Origin: Pseudomonadota bacterium
GTDB lineage: Bacteria > Pseudomonadota > Gammaproteobacteria > Burkholderiales > Methylophilaceae
DNA length: 64,000 nucleotides
Assembly (NCBI GenBank): GCA_029782295.1
Contig: JAKOVB010000067.1
Coordinates: forward strand, 186,001 to 250,000
Direction of reading: 5' to 3'
Both the position numbers and the translations under genes were made by a program. Shown in pieces: positions 1 through 11,627 of the stretch (positions are counted from its first letter, which is position 1; each line of letters opens with the position of its first letter). The notes beneath the pieces were generated by a model, which saw only the letters and a list, made by a program, of their open reading frames with translations, was not told the DNA's origin and made no database searches.

Positions 1-1082
1 TCACCAAGTCCATCCGTCCGCTGCCGGAAAAGTTCCACGGCCTGTCCGACCAGGAAACCAAGTACCGCCAGCGCTACGTGGACCTGATCGTGTCAGAGGA
101 AACCCGCAAGACTTTCATCGCGCGCAGCAAGATCGTCGCCGCGATCCGGCACTTCATGCTGGACAACCAGTTTCTCGAAGTCGAAACCCCGATGCTGCAC
201 CCGATCCCGGGCGGAGCGTCGGCCAAGCCGTTCACCACGCACCATAACGCGCTGGACATGCAGATGTTCCTGCGCATCGCGCCGGAGCTGTTCCTCAAGC
301 GCCTGATCGTGGGCGGTTTCGAGCGTGTGTTTGAAATCAACCGAAACTTCCGCAACGAAGGCCTGAGCGTCCGCCACAATCCCGAATTCACCATGATGGA
401 GTTTTACGCGGCCTACACCGATTACAAGTGGCTGATGGACTTTACCGAGCAGTGCATCCGCGCTGCGGCGATTGCTGCCCAAGGCACCGCCACCGTCATG
501 TACCAGGGCCGTGAAGTCGATCTGGCCAAGCCGTTCGAGCGCCTGACCATCGTCGGCGCCATCCAGAAGTACGCACCGCACTACACCCTGGCACAACTGG
601 AAGATGTTGCCTTCCTGCGCACCGAGCTGAAGAAGTTCGGCGAGGAAGCCATGGCGCACCTGGGTCTGGGTGCGCTGCAGTTGGCCCTGTTCGAAGAAAC
701 CGCCGAATCCCAGTTGTGGAACCCGACCTACATCATCGATTACCCGGTCGAGGTTTCCCCTCTGGCACGTGCCTCCGATACGCATCCTGGCATCACCGAG
801 CGTTTCGAGCTGTTCATGACCGGCCGCGAAATCGCCAATGGCTTCTCTGAGCTGAATGACCCGGAAGACCAGGCCGAGCGTTTCCGCAAGCAGGTCGAGG
901 CGAAGGAGGCCGGCGACGACGAAGCCATGTACTACGATGCCGACTACATCCGTGCGCTGGAATACGGCATGCCTCCGACCGGCGGCTGTGGCATTGGCAT
1001 CGACCGTCTGGTGATGCTGCTGACGGACAGCCCCAGCATCCGCGACGTCATCCTGTTCCCGCACATGCGTCCGGAAGCCTGA
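1..1082 (+). CDS. lysS: Lysyl-tRNA synthetase, class II (3' part)
   Basis: Charges tRNA-Lys with lysine in the cytoplasm. The frame is already open at the window edge (in frame from base 3), so the N-terminal anticodon-binding domain lies outside; about 360 C-terminal residues are present. Class II catalytic motifs are readable: motif 2 around [19 protein letters not shown] and motif 3 [15 protein letters not shown] close to the C-terminus, where the class ends. The stop codon is followed after 2 bases by the next gene, suggesting read-through into the small metal-binding protein. No internal disruption is seen. Confidence 0.97.
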   Translation, partial: TKSIRPLPEKFHGLSDQETKYRQRYVDLIVSEETRKTFIARSKIVAAIRHFMLDNQFLEVETPMLHPIPGGASAKPFTTHHNALDMQMFLRIAPELFLKRLIVGGFERVFEINRNFRNEGLSVRHNPEFTMMEFYAAYTDYKWLMDFTEQCIRAAAIAAQGTATVMYQGREVDLAKPFERLTIVGAIQKYAPHYTLAQLEDVAFLRTELKKFGEEAMAHLGLGALQLALFEETAESQLWNPTYIIDYPVEVSPLARASDTHPGITERFELFMTGREIANGFSELNDPEDQAERFRKQVEAKEAGDDEAMYYDADYIRALEYGMPPTGGCGIGIDRLVMLLTDSPSIRDVILFPHMRPEA

Positions 1083-1084
1083 CG

Positions 1085-1294
1085 ATGGAACGTATCACCC
1101 TCAACGTGACTGGCATGGCCTGTGGCGGATGTTCCCATACTGTCACCCAGGCGCTGCTGGCGCTGGATGGCGTGGCGGAAGCCGCCGTGTCCCATGTGGA
1201 GGGCAATGCCGTGGTCAGCTATGACCCGGCCCGGGTGACCCCGGAGCAGATCACCGCCGCCATTGTCGCGGCCGGGTACCAGGTCATCCGCTGA
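1085..1294 (+). CDS. Heavy-metal-associated (HMA) domain protein, CopZ-like copper chaperone
   Basis: A 69-residue single HMA domain with the metal site GMACGGC near the N-terminus and the usual beta-alpha-beta-beta-alpha-beta length. Family members carry Cu(I) in the cytoplasm to copper ATPases or sensors. It starts 2 bases after lysS and ends before a clear terminator, so it is probably the last gene of the lysS transcript. No copper ATPase is adjacent, so copper is inferred from the family; another soft metal is possible. Confidence 0.88.
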   Translation: MERITLNVTGMACGGCSHTVTQALLALDGVAEAAVSHVEGNAVVSYDPARVTPEQITAAIVAAGYQVIR

Positions 1295-1300
1295 TCTTCC

Positions 1301-1330
1301 GAAGGGCCAGCTTCGTGCTGGCCCTTCTCT
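1301..1330 (+). terminator. Rho-independent terminator after copZ-like gene
   Basis: Perfect 11-bp stem GAAGGGCCAGC (1301-1311) / GCTGGCCCTTC (1317-1327) with loop TTCGT, followed by a loosely T-rich stretch. It lies 7 bases after the stop codon. Confidence 0.85.
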
Positions 1331-1427
1331 GCGTTTAACCTGTCTTTGTATTGATTCCCTTCTTGCTGTGAAGTATCAGGTTTGCGTGTGTTGTATTTTT
1401 GCGACACCTGTCTCACAAAAGTACTTT

Positions 1428-1461
1428 TCTTCATAAAACTGTCATATTCGAAACGCATACT
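1428..1461 (+). promoter_or_regulatory. Pho box and -10 element upstream of the porin
   Basis: Bases 1428-1445 read TCTTCAT-AAAA-CTGTCAT. Against the PhoB consensus CTGTCATAWAWCTGTCAY this matches 15 of 18 positions, with the second half-site perfect. A -10-like CATACT (1456-1461) begins 11 bases after the box ends (10-nt gap), the spacing usual when PhoB replaces a -35 element. Another half-site-like CTGTCTC lies at 1408-1414. Activation by PhoB under phosphate limitation is inferred. Confidence 0.65.
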
Positions 1462-1529
1462 CGCTCCCTATCAAGGCGATGCCTTTTCCGGTCGCTTTAT
1501 TTTTGATGTTTACCACTGGGAGCAATTCA

Positions 1530-2966
1530 ATGAAAAGTATCAAGTTGCGCGGCGTTTGTGCCGCCGTTACCGGCGCGCTGATGTTCGGCGCCGTCGCACC
1601 TGCCATGGCTGACAACAACGATGACATCATCTATACGCTGATGGCCAAGGGCGTGCTGACCGAAGAAGAAGGTCACCAACTGCTGAATGGTCGTGACAAG
1701 GAGCGCACCGTCGAGAAGAAGGCGATGAAGAGCGCCGGCAAGGTTACTATTTCCGATGCGATCGATAATGCGACGATTTATGGTAGCTTCAGAGCTCGCG
1801 AAGAATATCGTAGTGGCAGCGGAACAACTGGTGCGACCACGACAGCTGATAACACCAGAACGCGTACTCGTGGCAAGTTTGAGCTGGGTGTTTCTACGTC
1901 CGCAGGCAAGTGGTATTCGGACATCGCGTTGGTCACCGGTTCAGATTCATCGTCACGTTCTGATAACTTTACATTTGGTGGCGCATCCTCAAGCACAACA
2001 AGTGGGGGCTACAATCCTAAGGAATCCATTTATCTCAAGCGTGCAATGCTAGGGTGGAAGGCAACCGATTGGCTGACTCTGGAAGCTGGACGCATGAAAA
2101 ATCCGCTTTATACGACGCAGATGATGTGGGATGGCGACTATTCGGTTTCAGGCCTGAACGAAAAGTTCAATTATAAGATGGGCAACACCGAGCTGTTTGC
2201 TAATTTTGGACAATGGGCCCATTACAAGATGGACCGTACTCTGGTTGAAAACTCCAATGGCACCCAAACGGGCAGCACGAAAACTGGCGAAATCTATGCA
2301 TTCCAGGGTGGTGCAAAGTATCAGTTCAATGATCGAGCCTCTGCAAAGGCAGCTTTGACCTACTACGTTTACGGTACTGAGAAGGGAAGAGGTATCTTTA
2401 TGAGTGGCAAGGCAGCCACTCCCAATCAGGCTACTGTGAGTGGTCAATACGGTGTTAACAACCTGAATATCTTTGAAGTGCCAGCAGAAATCAACTATAT
2501 GGTGTCCGATAAGGTTGGTTTGCGTGTTTACGGGGATTGGTCGATTAACACCGACGCTGATGCTCGTGCCGCTGCAGCAGGTGCAGGTTATACCGGTAGC
2601 GTCGATGACACCGCATGGATGTTGGGAGTTACGGTTGCGTCCGCGAAGGATCTGAAGTCCTTTGAAGGTAATAAGATGAAGGCTGGTGATTGGAGTGCAA
2701 ATCTGTGGTACCAGGAAATTGGCCTGTTTGCAGTAGATCCAAGCCTCGGCGATTCCGACTTCATGGATTCTAGACTTAACATGAAGGGTGTGGTCTTCAA
2801 GGGTCAGTACAACATTGAAGATAACGTCGCTTTCAATTTATCCGCAGGTCATGGCTCTAGGTTGAATGGCAGGTTCACCACGCCTTATTCAGCTGGTGCT
2901 GACCTCAGTGGTTTGAATCTTACGAGTTTTGATTTGGTCCAACTGGACCTGACCTACAAGTTCTAA
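1530..2966 (+). CDS. Outer-membrane porin, putative phosphate-starvation porin
   Basis: A 478-residue predicted beta-barrel protein. The start at 1530 is chosen because it follows a GGGAG ribosome-binding site and gives a classic Sec signal peptide ending APAMA before DNNDD; an in-frame upstream start at 1479 would add 17 unlikely residues. After a short helical segment (IIYTLMAKGVLTEEEG) the protein shows alternating strands and ends in LTYKF, the terminal Phe typical of Bam substrates. It resembles the 'putative porin' families of Gallionella-like bacteria. The Pho box upstream suggests uptake of phosphate or phosphorylated compounds. The central part is visibly more AT-rich in codon use than its neighbours, as is common for highly expressed or exchanged surface proteins. 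Confidence 0.85.
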   Translation: MKSIKLRGVCAAVTGALMFGAVAPAMADNNDDIIYTLMAKGVLTEEEGHQLLNGRDKERTVEKKAMKSAGKVTISDAIDNATIYGSFRAREEYRSGSGTTGATTTADNTRTRTRGKFELGVSTSAGKWYSDIALVTGSDSSSRSDNFTFGGASSSTTSGGYNPKESIYLKRAMLGWKATDWLTLEAGRMKNPLYTTQMMWDGDYSVSGLNEKFNYKMGNTELFANFGQWAHYKMDRTLVENSNGTQTGSTKTGEIYAFQGGAKYQFNDRASAKAALTYYVYGTEKGRGIFMSGKAATPNQATVSGQYGVNNLNIFEVPAEINYMVSDKVGLRVYGDWSINTDADARAAAAGAGYTGSVDDTAWMLGVTVASAKDLKSFEGNKMKAGDWSANLWYQEIGLFAVDPSLGDSDFMDSRLNMKGVVFKGQYNIEDNVAFNLSAGHGSRLNGRFTTPYSAGADLSGLNLTSFDLVQLDLTYKF

Positions 2967-2975
2967 TGGGTCCAG

Positions 2976-3113
2976 ACCTCCTCGCAAGGAGGTGGGAAGC
3001 CGGGTGCTGATGGAAGTGCCCGGCTACCTGATAAATGAATGCGAACTCCTCGTCTTCGTGGGGGCCTTCCGGCCTCAGCAATATGGACATGCCCGCTTCA
3101 GCGGGCTTTTTTT
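2976..3113 (+). terminator. Hairpin series ending in a Rho-independent terminator
   Basis: After the porin come a stem ACCTCCT/AGGAGGT (2976-2993), a stem GCCGGG/CCCGGC (2999-3024), and finally GCCCGC-TTCA-GCGGGC followed by seven T (3091-3113), which is a strong terminator. The next gene starts only 33 bases later, so it depends on read-through or on a promoter inside this interval. Confidence 0.85.
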
Positions 3114-3145
3114 CGTCTGAATTCTGAAATGGCTGGAATGACAAG

Positions 3146-4531
3146 ATGGCGTGCAGATTTCTGATGGGACTTGCGATGGCTGGCGCGTTGGTCGGGCAGG
3201 TGCAAGCCGAAGACAGTTATATCAAGCCGCTGGCCGCGCGCTGGCTATCCATTCCGCTAATTACGGTGGGAGAGAAGGCCGCCAACGGCTATCCCATGGC
3301 CGGCGTGCCGGACGGGTTGGGAGCGTTCGACAACGGGGACGGCACGTTCACGGTGCTGATGAACCATGAACTTCAGTCTGATAAGGGGGCGGTGCGCGCC
3401 CACGGTGCCAGGGGTGGTTTCATCTCGCACTGGACGGTCCGCATGCGGGATCTGGCCGTCACCATGGGGGATGACCTGGTACGGCAGGTGCAACTGTGGG
3501 ATGCCGTTTCTGGCGGATACCGTCAGGTGGAAAAGGTGGCATTCGGACGCTTCTGCTCGGCGGACCTGGCCGCGGCCACGGCATTCCTGGACGACGCAGG
3601 CAATGGCTTTGATGGCCGTCTGCTGCTCAACGGCGAGGAGGAAAAGGATGCCGGTGGCCGGGCATTCGCCCACGTGGCGAGCGGCCCGCTGGCGGGAACC
3701 AGCTACGAACTGCCGCATCTGGGGCGCGTGGCCTGGGAGAACCTGCTGGCCTTGCCGCAGTCGGGCAAGCGTACGGTGGTGATCGGCATGGATGACCATC
3801 CCGGCGGGCATGTGTATGTTTATGTCGGGGAGAAGCGCCCATCTGGCAATCCGGCTGAAAAGGCGGGGCTGGTCGGTGGCGCGTTGTATGCGGTGCGCTT
3901 CGATGGCGAACGTTTCGCATTGGTCGCGCTCGGGGATGTGGCCGGGCTGGACGGCAAGGCTTTGCGCAAGCGAGCGAAGAATGCTGGCGCGACCCCGCTG
4001 CTGCGTCCTGAGGATGGGGCCTGGGACAAACTGGACCCCAACCTGTTCTGGTTTGCCACGACGGACAGGATCGATGGCGAAAGCCAGTTGTTCCGCCTGG
4101 CATTCGACGATGCCCGCCAGCCGGAGAAAGGTGGCAGCGTGTCGGTGGCGCTGACCGCGCGGGACATCGGTGGCCAGATGTTCGACAACATCGCGGTGGA
4201 TGGTGACGGGCGCGTCCTGATCGACGAAGACCCGGGCGACAACCGGTCGGCAGCGGGAATCTGGATGTATGACCCGCGCCAGCCAGGCCGGGTGGTGCGT
4301 TTGTTCGATGCCGATCCCGCGCGGTTCGTGCAGCATGACCAGCCGCGTTTCATGACTGAGGACGAGGAGCAGTCCGGCATTCTCGAAGTGACGGACCAGG
4401 TCAGGCAGGCGCCCTGGTACGACCCGTCGAGGCGCTATTACCTGGGGGTGGCGCAGGCCCACAAGCCGCACCCGGATCCTGCGCTGGTCGAGTACGGTCA
4501 GTTGTACCTGATCTCAGGCCCGGCCCGGTGA
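3146..4531 (+). CDS. PhoX-family (DUF839) alkaline phosphatase, exported
   Basis: A 461-residue protein with an N-terminal Sec-type signal peptide (hydrophobic segment MGLAMAGALVGQ, cleavage likely after VQA before EDSY). Motifs fit the PhoX/DUF839 phosphatases: VLMNHEL near residue 73, RFCSADL, NGEEEKDAGG, and EDPGDN in the C-terminal third. PhoX enzymes hydrolyse organic phosphate esters in the periplasm or outside the cell using Ca and Fe. This one is shorter than typical Tat-exported PhoX and appears to use Sec, so it may be a divergent subfamily. The start follows a weak GGA; the gene is followed by a terminator. Position next to a Pho-box porin supports a role in phosphate scavenging. 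Confidence 0.8.
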   Translation: MACRFLMGLAMAGALVGQVQAEDSYIKPLAARWLSIPLITVGEKAANGYPMAGVPDGLGAFDNGDGTFTVLMNHELQSDKGAVRAHGARGGFISHWTVRMRDLAVTMGDDLVRQVQLWDAVSGGYRQVEKVAFGRFCSADLAAATAFLDDAGNGFDGRLLLNGEEEKDAGGRAFAHVASGPLAGTSYELPHLGRVAWENLLALPQSGKRTVVIGMDDHPGGHVYVYVGEKRPSGNPAEKAGLVGGALYAVRFDGERFALVALGDVAGLDGKALRKRAKNAGATPLLRPEDGAWDKLDPNLFWFATTDRIDGESQLFRLAFDDARQPEKGGSVSVALTARDIGGQMFDNIAVDGDGRVLIDEDPGDNRSAAGIWMYDPRQPGRVVRLFDADPARFVQHDQPRFMTEDEEQSGILEVTDQVRQAPWYDPSRRYYLGVAQAHKPHPDPALVEYGQLYLISGPAR

Positions 4532-4536
4532 AACCA

Positions 4537-4556
4537 AACCCGCTTCGGCGGGTTTT
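4537..4556 (+). terminator. Rho-independent terminator after phoX-like gene
   Basis: Stem AACCCGC (4537-4543), tetraloop TTCG, stem GCGGGTT (4548-4554) followed by TTTTG. Confidence 0.85.
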
Positions 4557-4581
4557 GTCATGTCGTCAAATGTTCATTTGG

Positions 4582-4615
4582 GCATCACGGATCTGTAACA
4601 CGGAAGCTCTAAATT
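4582..4615 (+). promoter_or_regulatory. Weak Pho-box-like site with spaced -10
   Basis: Bases 4582-4599 read GCATCAC-GGAT-CTGTAAC, about 12 of 18 matches to the PhoB consensus, mostly in the second half-site. A -10-like TAAATT (4610-4615) lies at the canonical 10-nt gap. The match alone is marginal; the spacing and the neighbouring genes are what make it worth recording. Confidence 0.35.
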
Positions 4616-4651
4616 TGCGTTCATCAAACAAACGCAGAAAGGAGAGCCGCC

Positions 4652-5401
4652 ATGTTGCAGCAGCGTGCCGAAACCGGATTCCAGGTCGAGAGTACCCGAC
4701 TGATGTACAGCTTTGCCCGTAGCCCTTCAGAAGTGGCTGAAGCCCAGCGCCTGCGCTACCGGGTGTTCGCCGAGGAAATGGGCGCCCGCCTGAGCGGCCA
4801 CGACGGTCGTGATATCGACGGGTTCGATGCCCTGTGCGATCACCTGCTGGTCCGGGACATCGACTCTGGTGAAGTGGTCGGGACTTATCGCATGCTCGAC
4901 CCGCACATGGCTTTCGAGGCGGGAGGTTATTACTCTGCGGGCGAATTCGACCTGACCCGTTTGTTGCATCTGGCACCGTCCATGGTGGAGGTTGGCCGAT
5001 CCTGCGTCGACGCCCGCTATCGCAACGGCACCACGATTTCCCTGCTGTGGGCCGGGTTGGCCAAATACATGATGACCCGCGGCTACGAGCACTTGATCGG
5101 CTGTGCCAGCATCAGCATGGCGGATGGCGGCTACAATGCGGCGGCGGTTTACCAGCGTTTGTCCGAGCGATACCTGTCGTCGAATGAATACCGCGTGTTC
5201 CCCCATACGCCGCTACCGTTGCAGGCGCTGAACAGCGAGGTCGAGCCGATGGTGCCGCCGTTGTTGAAGGGTTACATGCGCCTGGGGGCATTCATCTGCG
5301 GCGAACCGGCATGGGATCCTGATTTCAACACCGCCGACGTGCTGGTCATGCTGCCGATCTCGCGCCTTTCCAAGCGATATGCAGACCACTTCATGAAGTA
5401 A
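4652..5401 (+). CDS. OlsB-like N-acyltransferase (GNAT fold)
   Basis: A 249-residue soluble protein of the hemolysin/OlsB-type acyltransferase family, which transfer 3-hydroxyacyl chains from ACP to ornithine or related amines for aminolipids. Seen: EAQRLRYRVFAEEMGA near residue 28, DHLLVRD and VVGTYRML in the N-terminal half, then VEVGRSCVDARYRNG, the usual family signature. The start follows an AAGGAGAG site. A small inverted repeat TGCGTT/AACGCA (4616-4636) lies just upstream. No OlsA-type acyltransferase is adjacent, so ornithine lipid is likely but not proven; the position after porin and PhoX suggests phospholipid replacement under phosphate limitation. Confidence 0.75.
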   Translation: MLQQRAETGFQVESTRLMYSFARSPSEVAEAQRLRYRVFAEEMGARLSGHDGRDIDGFDALCDHLLVRDIDSGEVVGTYRMLDPHMAFEAGGYYSAGEFDLTRLLHLAPSMVEVGRSCVDARYRNGTTISLLWAGLAKYMMTRGYEHLIGCASISMADGGYNAAAVYQRLSERYLSSNEYRVFPHTPLPLQALNSEVEPMVPPLLKGYMRLGAFICGEPAWDPDFNTADVLVMLPISRLSKRYADHFMK

Positions 5402-5423
5402 ATCTTCGCGCCATCCCCTGCAT

Positions 5424-5448
5424 AGCCCGCTCAATGCGGGCTTTTTTT
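5424..5448 (+). terminator. Rho-independent terminator after olsB-like gene
   Basis: Stem AGCCCGC (5424-5430), loop TCAAT, stem GCGGGCT (5436-5442), then a T run. Confidence 0.9.
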
Positions 5449-5515
5449 GTGTGTGAGAAGGAAAGGAAATGGTATTCTTCCGCACAACTTGAATCCTTTA
5501 ACGCACCGAACCCTC

Positions 5516-8092
5516 ATGAAGCTTTCCACCCACGAATGGATTGATGCCGCTCGTATGCTGGGACTGGCAGTTTTGTACTATGCCAGCGCCGAAATCGGCC
5601 TGCATTTCTCTGGAGCCAATCCTATTACGCTGGTATGGCCTCCTACAGGGCTCGCCTTGGCGGCTTTGTTAATTTACGGTCGCTCCCTGTGGGTTGGTGT
5701 GCTGATCGGTGCACTGGTCACGGAAATCGGCACCGGAGTTCCCGTGGCGGCTGCGGCAGGCATTGCGGCAGGTAATACGCTGGAGGCAATCCTCGGCTTG
5801 TGGTTGCTGAGTCGGGCGGGGTTCGACCGTTCGCTTAATCGCCCGAGGGATATCTGGTTGTTGATCCTGCTCGGAGCAGGGATCAGTACTTGTGTGAGCG
5901 CTTTCATCGGAGTTTTCAGCTTGTGGATGGGGCGCGTGGTTGCGATGCACGATGTGCCGGTTTCGCTTCTGCACTGGTGGATGGGCGATGCGCTCAGCAA
6001 TCTGGTATTCGCGCCCCTGATTCTGTCGTTTTTCAATGGTGGGGTTGATGTCAGGCTGTATTCATTTCGCCGCTTGGTCGAGGTCGGACTTCTTCTGGTC
6101 CTGGCGGAGTTCGCTTGCCTGATGGTGTTTTTCGGTTGGATGCCTACTCCGGCTGATCTGCACCAGAAGATATTCATTCTGCTTCCCCTCGTGGTCTGGG
6201 CGGCACTTCGCTTCTTGCAGCAGGGGGCTGCACTGCTGACTGTCAGCATCGCCGGGTTTTCACTATGGAGCCTTGCAAATGGCATCGGCCATCACGGTGG
6301 AGGCTTGCACCTGGCATTGGTCAATTACTGGTTGTATATCGTGATCCTGGCCACGACGGGCCTGTTCATCTCGGCGGCCTATGGCGGACGGCTGAAGGTC
6401 GAGGCGGTCATGGATGCCAAGTTGAGCATGTATGACTCGCTCATTGCGGCCCATTCCGATGTGGGCGAATGTGTCTTCGTCATCGAGGCTGGTCGCGTTG
6501 TCTATGTCAACGAGGCGATGTCACGGGTGTTCGGATATACCTCTGAGGAAATCATGGCGTTGCCCTCTTTTCTCGACATGGTGCACCCGGCAGACCGGGA
6601 GAGCATCCGCACCAAGCATTTCAACCGCCTGGCAGGGATCGCGGTGGAAACGCGTTACGAGGCGCTCGGTCTGACCAAGGACGGGCGGACGCTCAACCTC
6701 GAGCTGGCTGCGGTTGTGCATGGGCGTGATCGCGTCACGGTGGTGCTGCTGGATATTACGGCGCGGAAACAGTCCGAGGCGCGCCTGCTCCACATGGCCA
6801 ATCACGATGACCTGACCGACCTCCCCAACCGCATCTTGCTGCAGGAGCGAATCGAGCACGCGTTACAGCGATCTCAGCGTGACTTGAGCGTGATCGCGTT
6901 GCTGTTCATCGATCTTGATCGATTCAAGAACATCAATGACACCATGGGGCACTATGTCGGTGACCTGCTGTTGAAGGAGGTCGCGATTCGCTTGCGGGGA
7001 TGCTTGCGTGAATCCGATACGATCTGCCGCCTTGGCGGCGATGAGTTCGTCGTGCTGATCGAGCAGATCAATGAAACGCAGTACATGAGCGATGTCGCGC
7101 GCAAGATCCTTCAGGTACTTGGGCAGCCCTTCGAACTGCAAGGCCAGGAAATCTACATCGGCGCCAGCATCGGCATCAGCGTGTATCCGGAGGATGGGGC
7201 AGACTTCAATGCCTTGCTTAAAAACGCTGATGTCGCCATGTATCGCGCCAAGGAGTCGGGCAGGAATACCTTCCAGTTCTATTCGGCAGAGAGCAATGTA
7301 CACAGCCTCGAACGGCTGGCGCTCGAAAGCGGGTTGCGGCGTGCACTCGAGCGCAACGAGTTCCGTTTGCATTACCAGCCGAAAGTGGATTTGAAGTCGG
7401 ACCGTATCGTGGGCGCCGAGGCGCTGCTGCGTTGGGAACACCCCGAGCTGGGGCTGATTTCACCGCTCCGGTTCATTCCGCTGGCGGAAGAAACCGGCCT
7501 GATTATTCCGATAGGTGCTTGGGTGCTCTCCGAGGCTTGCCGGCAGAACCGGGCCTGGCAGGATGCCGGACTGCCGCCGATCCGGATGGCGGTCAATCTG
7601 TCTGCAAGGCAATTCAGCCGGGACGAGTTAAGCGAAACCATCGATGAGGCGTTGCGTTTGAGCGGGCTCGCGGCGACTTCGCTGGAGCTGGAAATCACCG
7701 AAAGCATGATCATGCAGCACACCACACGTGCCAGTGCGATCCTGCAGCGCTTCCGAGCCATGGGAGCCCATGTTTCCATCGACGACTTCGGGACCGGATA
7801 TTCCTCGCTGGGCTATCTCAAGCATTTCCCCATCGACGCGCTCAAGGTCGACCGCTCGTTCGTGCGAGACGTGCCGCACGACGCTGACGACGTGGCGATT
7901 ACACAGGCGATCATTGCCATGGCGCACAGCCTCAAGCTGCAGGTAGTGGCGGAAGGTGTGGAGAGCCGGGCGCAGCTCGACTTCCTGCGTGCGCAGGGGT
8001 GCGACCAGATTCAGGGGTACCTGTTCAGCAAGCCGTTGCCGGCCGAGGAGTTCGCGGAACTGCTTGCGCGGGAAGTCGCTCCCCAGCGTTAG
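5516..8092 (+). CDS. MASE1-PAS-GGDEF-EAL cyclic-di-GMP signalling protein
   Basis: 858 residues. The N-terminal ~300 residues hold a MASE1 sensory domain of about eight membrane helices ([15 protein letters not shown] signature). A PAS domain follows at about 310-420, then GGDEF from about 422 (motif RLGGDEFVV near 505, with an intact inhibitory I-site RESD five residues before it) and EAL from about 615 (GAEALLRW near 634; later [13 protein letters not shown] and GVES). Both catalytic motifs are intact, so it may synthesise and degrade c-di-GMP. The start at 5516 is chosen because the MASE1 domain begins directly afterwards. The 3' end overlaps the convergent ferredoxin gene by 4 bases. Confidence 0.95.
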   Translation: MKLSTHEWIDAARMLGLAVLYYASAEIGLHFSGANPITLVWPPTGLALAALLIYGRSLWVGVLIGALVTEIGTGVPVAAAAGIAAGNTLEAILGLWLLSRAGFDRSLNRPRDIWLLILLGAGISTCVSAFIGVFSLWMGRVVAMHDVPVSLLHWWMGDALSNLVFAPLILSFFNGGVDVRLYSFRRLVEVGLLLVLAEFACLMVFFGWMPTPADLHQKIFILLPLVVWAALRFLQQGAALLTVSIAGFSLWSLANGIGHHGGGLHLALVNYWLYIVILATTGLFISAAYGGRLKVEAVMDAKLSMYDSLIAAHSDVGECVFVIEAGRVVYVNEAMSRVFGYTSEEIMALPSFLDMVHPADRESIRTKHFNRLAGIAVETRYEALGLTKDGRTLNLELAAVVHGRDRVTVVLLDITARKQSEARLLHMANHDDLTDLPNRILLQERIEHALQRSQRDLSVIALLFIDLDRFKNINDTMGHYVGDLLLKEVAIRLRGCLRESDTICRLGGDEFVVLIEQINETQYMSDVARKILQVLGQPFELQGQEIYIGASIGISVYPEDGADFNALLKNADVAMYRAKESGRNTFQFYSAESNVHSLERLALESGLRRALERNEFRLHYQPKVDLKSDRIVGAEALLRWEHPELGLISPLRFIPLAEETGLIIPIGAWVLSEACRQNRAWQDAGLPPIRMAVNLSARQFSRDELSETIDEALRLSGLAATSLELEITESMIMQHTTRASAILQRFRAMGAHVSIDDFGTGYSSLGYLKHFPIDALKVDRSFVRDVPHDADDVAITQAIIAMAHSLKLQVVAEGVESRAQLDFLRAQGCDQIQGYLFSKPLPAEEFAELLAREVAPQR

Positions 8093-8430
8093 CGGTGGCC
8101 TTCCTTGGCCATGTTGATGGAGTATTTCGGGATTTCCACGACCAGGTCGTCGTTGGCGACGATGGCCTGGCAGGACAGGCGTGAAAACGGTTCCAGCCCC
8201 CAGGCCTTGTCCAGCAGGTCCTCTTCCTGCTCCTCTGGAGCCGCCAGCGATTTGTAACCTTCGCGGACGATGACGTGGCAGGTCGTGCAGGCACACACCC
8301 TGTCGCAGGCGTGGTCGATGTCGATATCGTGTTCCAGCAGGGTGTCGCAGATCGATACGCCGGGTTTGGCTTCGATGACGGCACCTTCCGGGCAGAGTTC
8401 GACGTGGGGCAGGACGATGATCTTGGGCAT
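8089..8430 (-). CDS. fdx: ISC-type [2Fe-2S] ferredoxin
   Basis: 113 residues, adrenodoxin-type ferredoxin that supplies electrons for Fe-S cluster assembly. The cluster ligands are visible as [12 protein letters not shown] (C-x5-C-x2-C) and the later LSCQ. The sequence DKAWGLEP is a hallmark of the ISC ferredoxin. Last gene of the isc operon, 2 bases after hscA. Confidence 0.96.
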   Translation of the reverse strand: MPKIIVLPHVELCPEGAVIEAKPGVSICDTLLEHDIDIDHACDRVCACTTCHVIVREGYKSLAAPEEQEEDLLDKAWGLEPFSRLSCQAIVANDDLVVEIPKYSINMAKEGHR

Positions 8431-8432
8431 GG

Positions 8433-10300
<1,868 letters not shown>

Positions 10301-10301
<1 letters not shown>

Positions 10302-10831
10302 TAGTTTTCCAGGGCTTCGATGGCCTGTTCGATTTCGACGCGCACTTTATCAAGAAAGCGCAGCTTGCGCACGGTTTCCGCTGCACGTTCGAAATCCCGC
10401 TGTTCGTCCAGCGTGACATGCAGCTTCTGTTCGAGTTTGCCACTCTCGTGCCGGAGTTCACGTAGAAGTCGATCCAGGGCGTGGATATCGTCCGCATCGG
10501 TCGCTTCCTCGATGGCTTCGCGCCACTCCATCTGCTGCATGAGGAAGGCGGCAGGCATGGCGGTGTTGGTCTCTTCCTGCGTGTCTACGCCATTCAGGTT
10601 CAGCAGGTAGCGCGCGCGGCCGACCGGGGATTTCAGCGTCTGGTAGGCTTCATTGACCTGCGTGGCAAGCTGGATGGAATGCAGGCGTTCGGCCGGCGTG
10701 GCAGCGGCGAATCGGTCCGGATGAACCTCGGCCTGCAATTTGCGGTAGTGCTGGTCGAGTTGTGCCAGATCCACGGCAAAGGTCGCCGGGAGCTGAAACA
10801 ACTCGAAGTGGTTCTGATGCATGTTGGACAT
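10301..10831 (-). CDS. hscB: Fe-S assembly J-domain co-chaperone HscB
   Basis: About 176 residues with an N-terminal J domain carrying the HPDR motif and a helical C-terminal IscU-binding domain. It recruits IscU to HscA. The ATG at 10831 ([12 protein letters not shown]) is preferred over a TTG two codons upstream; no strong ribosome site is seen for either, and another ATG lies three codons further in. Confidence 0.94.
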
Positions 10832-10864
10832 GTGCAATCAGCAAGCGGCCAGGCCGCCGCTGTT

Positions 10865-11188
10865 TTAAACGGTAAAGCTTTCGCCGCAGCCGCATTCGTC
10901 CTTGACGTTGGGGTTGTTGAACTTGAAGCCTTCGTTCAGCCCCTCCTTGCCGTAGTCCAGTTCGGTCCCGTCGAGGTAGGTCAGGCTCTTGGGGTCGACC
11001 AGGACGGTCACGCCATGACTCTCGAAGCTGATGTCCTCAGGCAGGATCTCATCCGAAAACTCCAGGGTATAAGCCATGCCGGAGCAGCCAGAGGTCTTGA
11101 CGCCCAGGCGCAGGCCGACGCCCTTGCCGCGGTTGGCAAGAAATTTCTGTACGCGGGACGCGGCGGCTTCAGTCAGCGTGATCGCCAT
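10865..11188 (-). CDS. iscA: A-type Fe-S carrier IscA
   Basis: 107 residues with the three conserved cysteines in SGCSG and ECGCG, which bind an Fe-S cluster or iron for transfer to apoproteins. GGAG ribosome site just upstream. Lies 2 bases after iscU in the operon. Confidence 0.96.
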   Translation of the reverse strand: MAITLTEAAASRVQKFLANRGKGVGLRLGVKTSGCSGMAYTLEFSDEILPEDISFESHGVTVLVDPKSLTYLDGTELDYGKEGLNEGFKFNNPNVKDECGCGESFTV

Positions 11189-11190
11189 GG

Positions 11191-11613
11191 TTACTCCTTG
11201 CAGGCTGCTGTGCAGGCATCCGCTTCACCGTTCTGTCCCTGCTTCTGGCGCAGGTCGGCAATGGCGGCCTTGATCGCGTCTTCGGCCAGCACGGAGCAGT
11301 GGATCTTGACCGGCGGCAGCGCCAGCTCTTCGGCGATATCCGAGTTCTTGATGGTCATCGCTTCGTCCAGCGACTTGCCCTTCAGCCACTCGGTGACGAG
11401 CGAGGAAGAGGCGATGGCGGAGCCGCAACCGTAAGTCTTGAATTTGGCGTCCTCGATCACGCCGTTGTCACCCACCTTGATCTGTAGCTTCATCACGTCG
11501 CCGCAGGCCGGGGCGCCGACCATGCCGGTGCCGACGTTCTTCTCGTCCTTGTTGAAGGAACCCACATTCCGCGGGTTTTCGTAGTGATCCAGTACTTTGT
11601 CGCTATATGCCAT
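11191..11613 (-). CDS. iscU: Fe-S cluster scaffold IscU
   Basis: 140 residues. Ligand cysteines are visible in GAPACGDVM, the [11 protein letters not shown] segment and [12 protein letters not shown]; the LPPVK motif recognised by HscA is present just before the last Cys. Receives sulfur from IscS and assembles [2Fe-2S] clusters. AGGAGC ribosome site upstream. Confidence 0.97.
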   Translation of the reverse strand: MAYSDKVLDHYENPRNVGSFNKDEKNVGTGMVGAPACGDVMKLQIKVGDNGVIEDAKFKTYGCGSAIASSSLVTEWLKGKSLDEAMTIKNSDIAEELALPPVKIHCSVLAEDAIKAAIADLRQKQGQNGEADACTAACKE

Positions 11614-11627
11614 TTGATGCTCCTAAC

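Noticed and set aside
93-1064. Long open frame opposite lysS (323 codons)
   Set aside because: Low-complexity, no recognisable domain, lies exactly opposite a conserved gene in GC-rich DNA; a shadow. The same applies to 3257-4471, 8985-10292, 19376-20479, 21206-22495, 36241-37443 and 37320-38660.
4555-4577. TTGTCAT and TGTTCAT as a Pho box
   Set aside because: The half-sites are 16 bases apart, not 11, and the second half at the right distance has no match.
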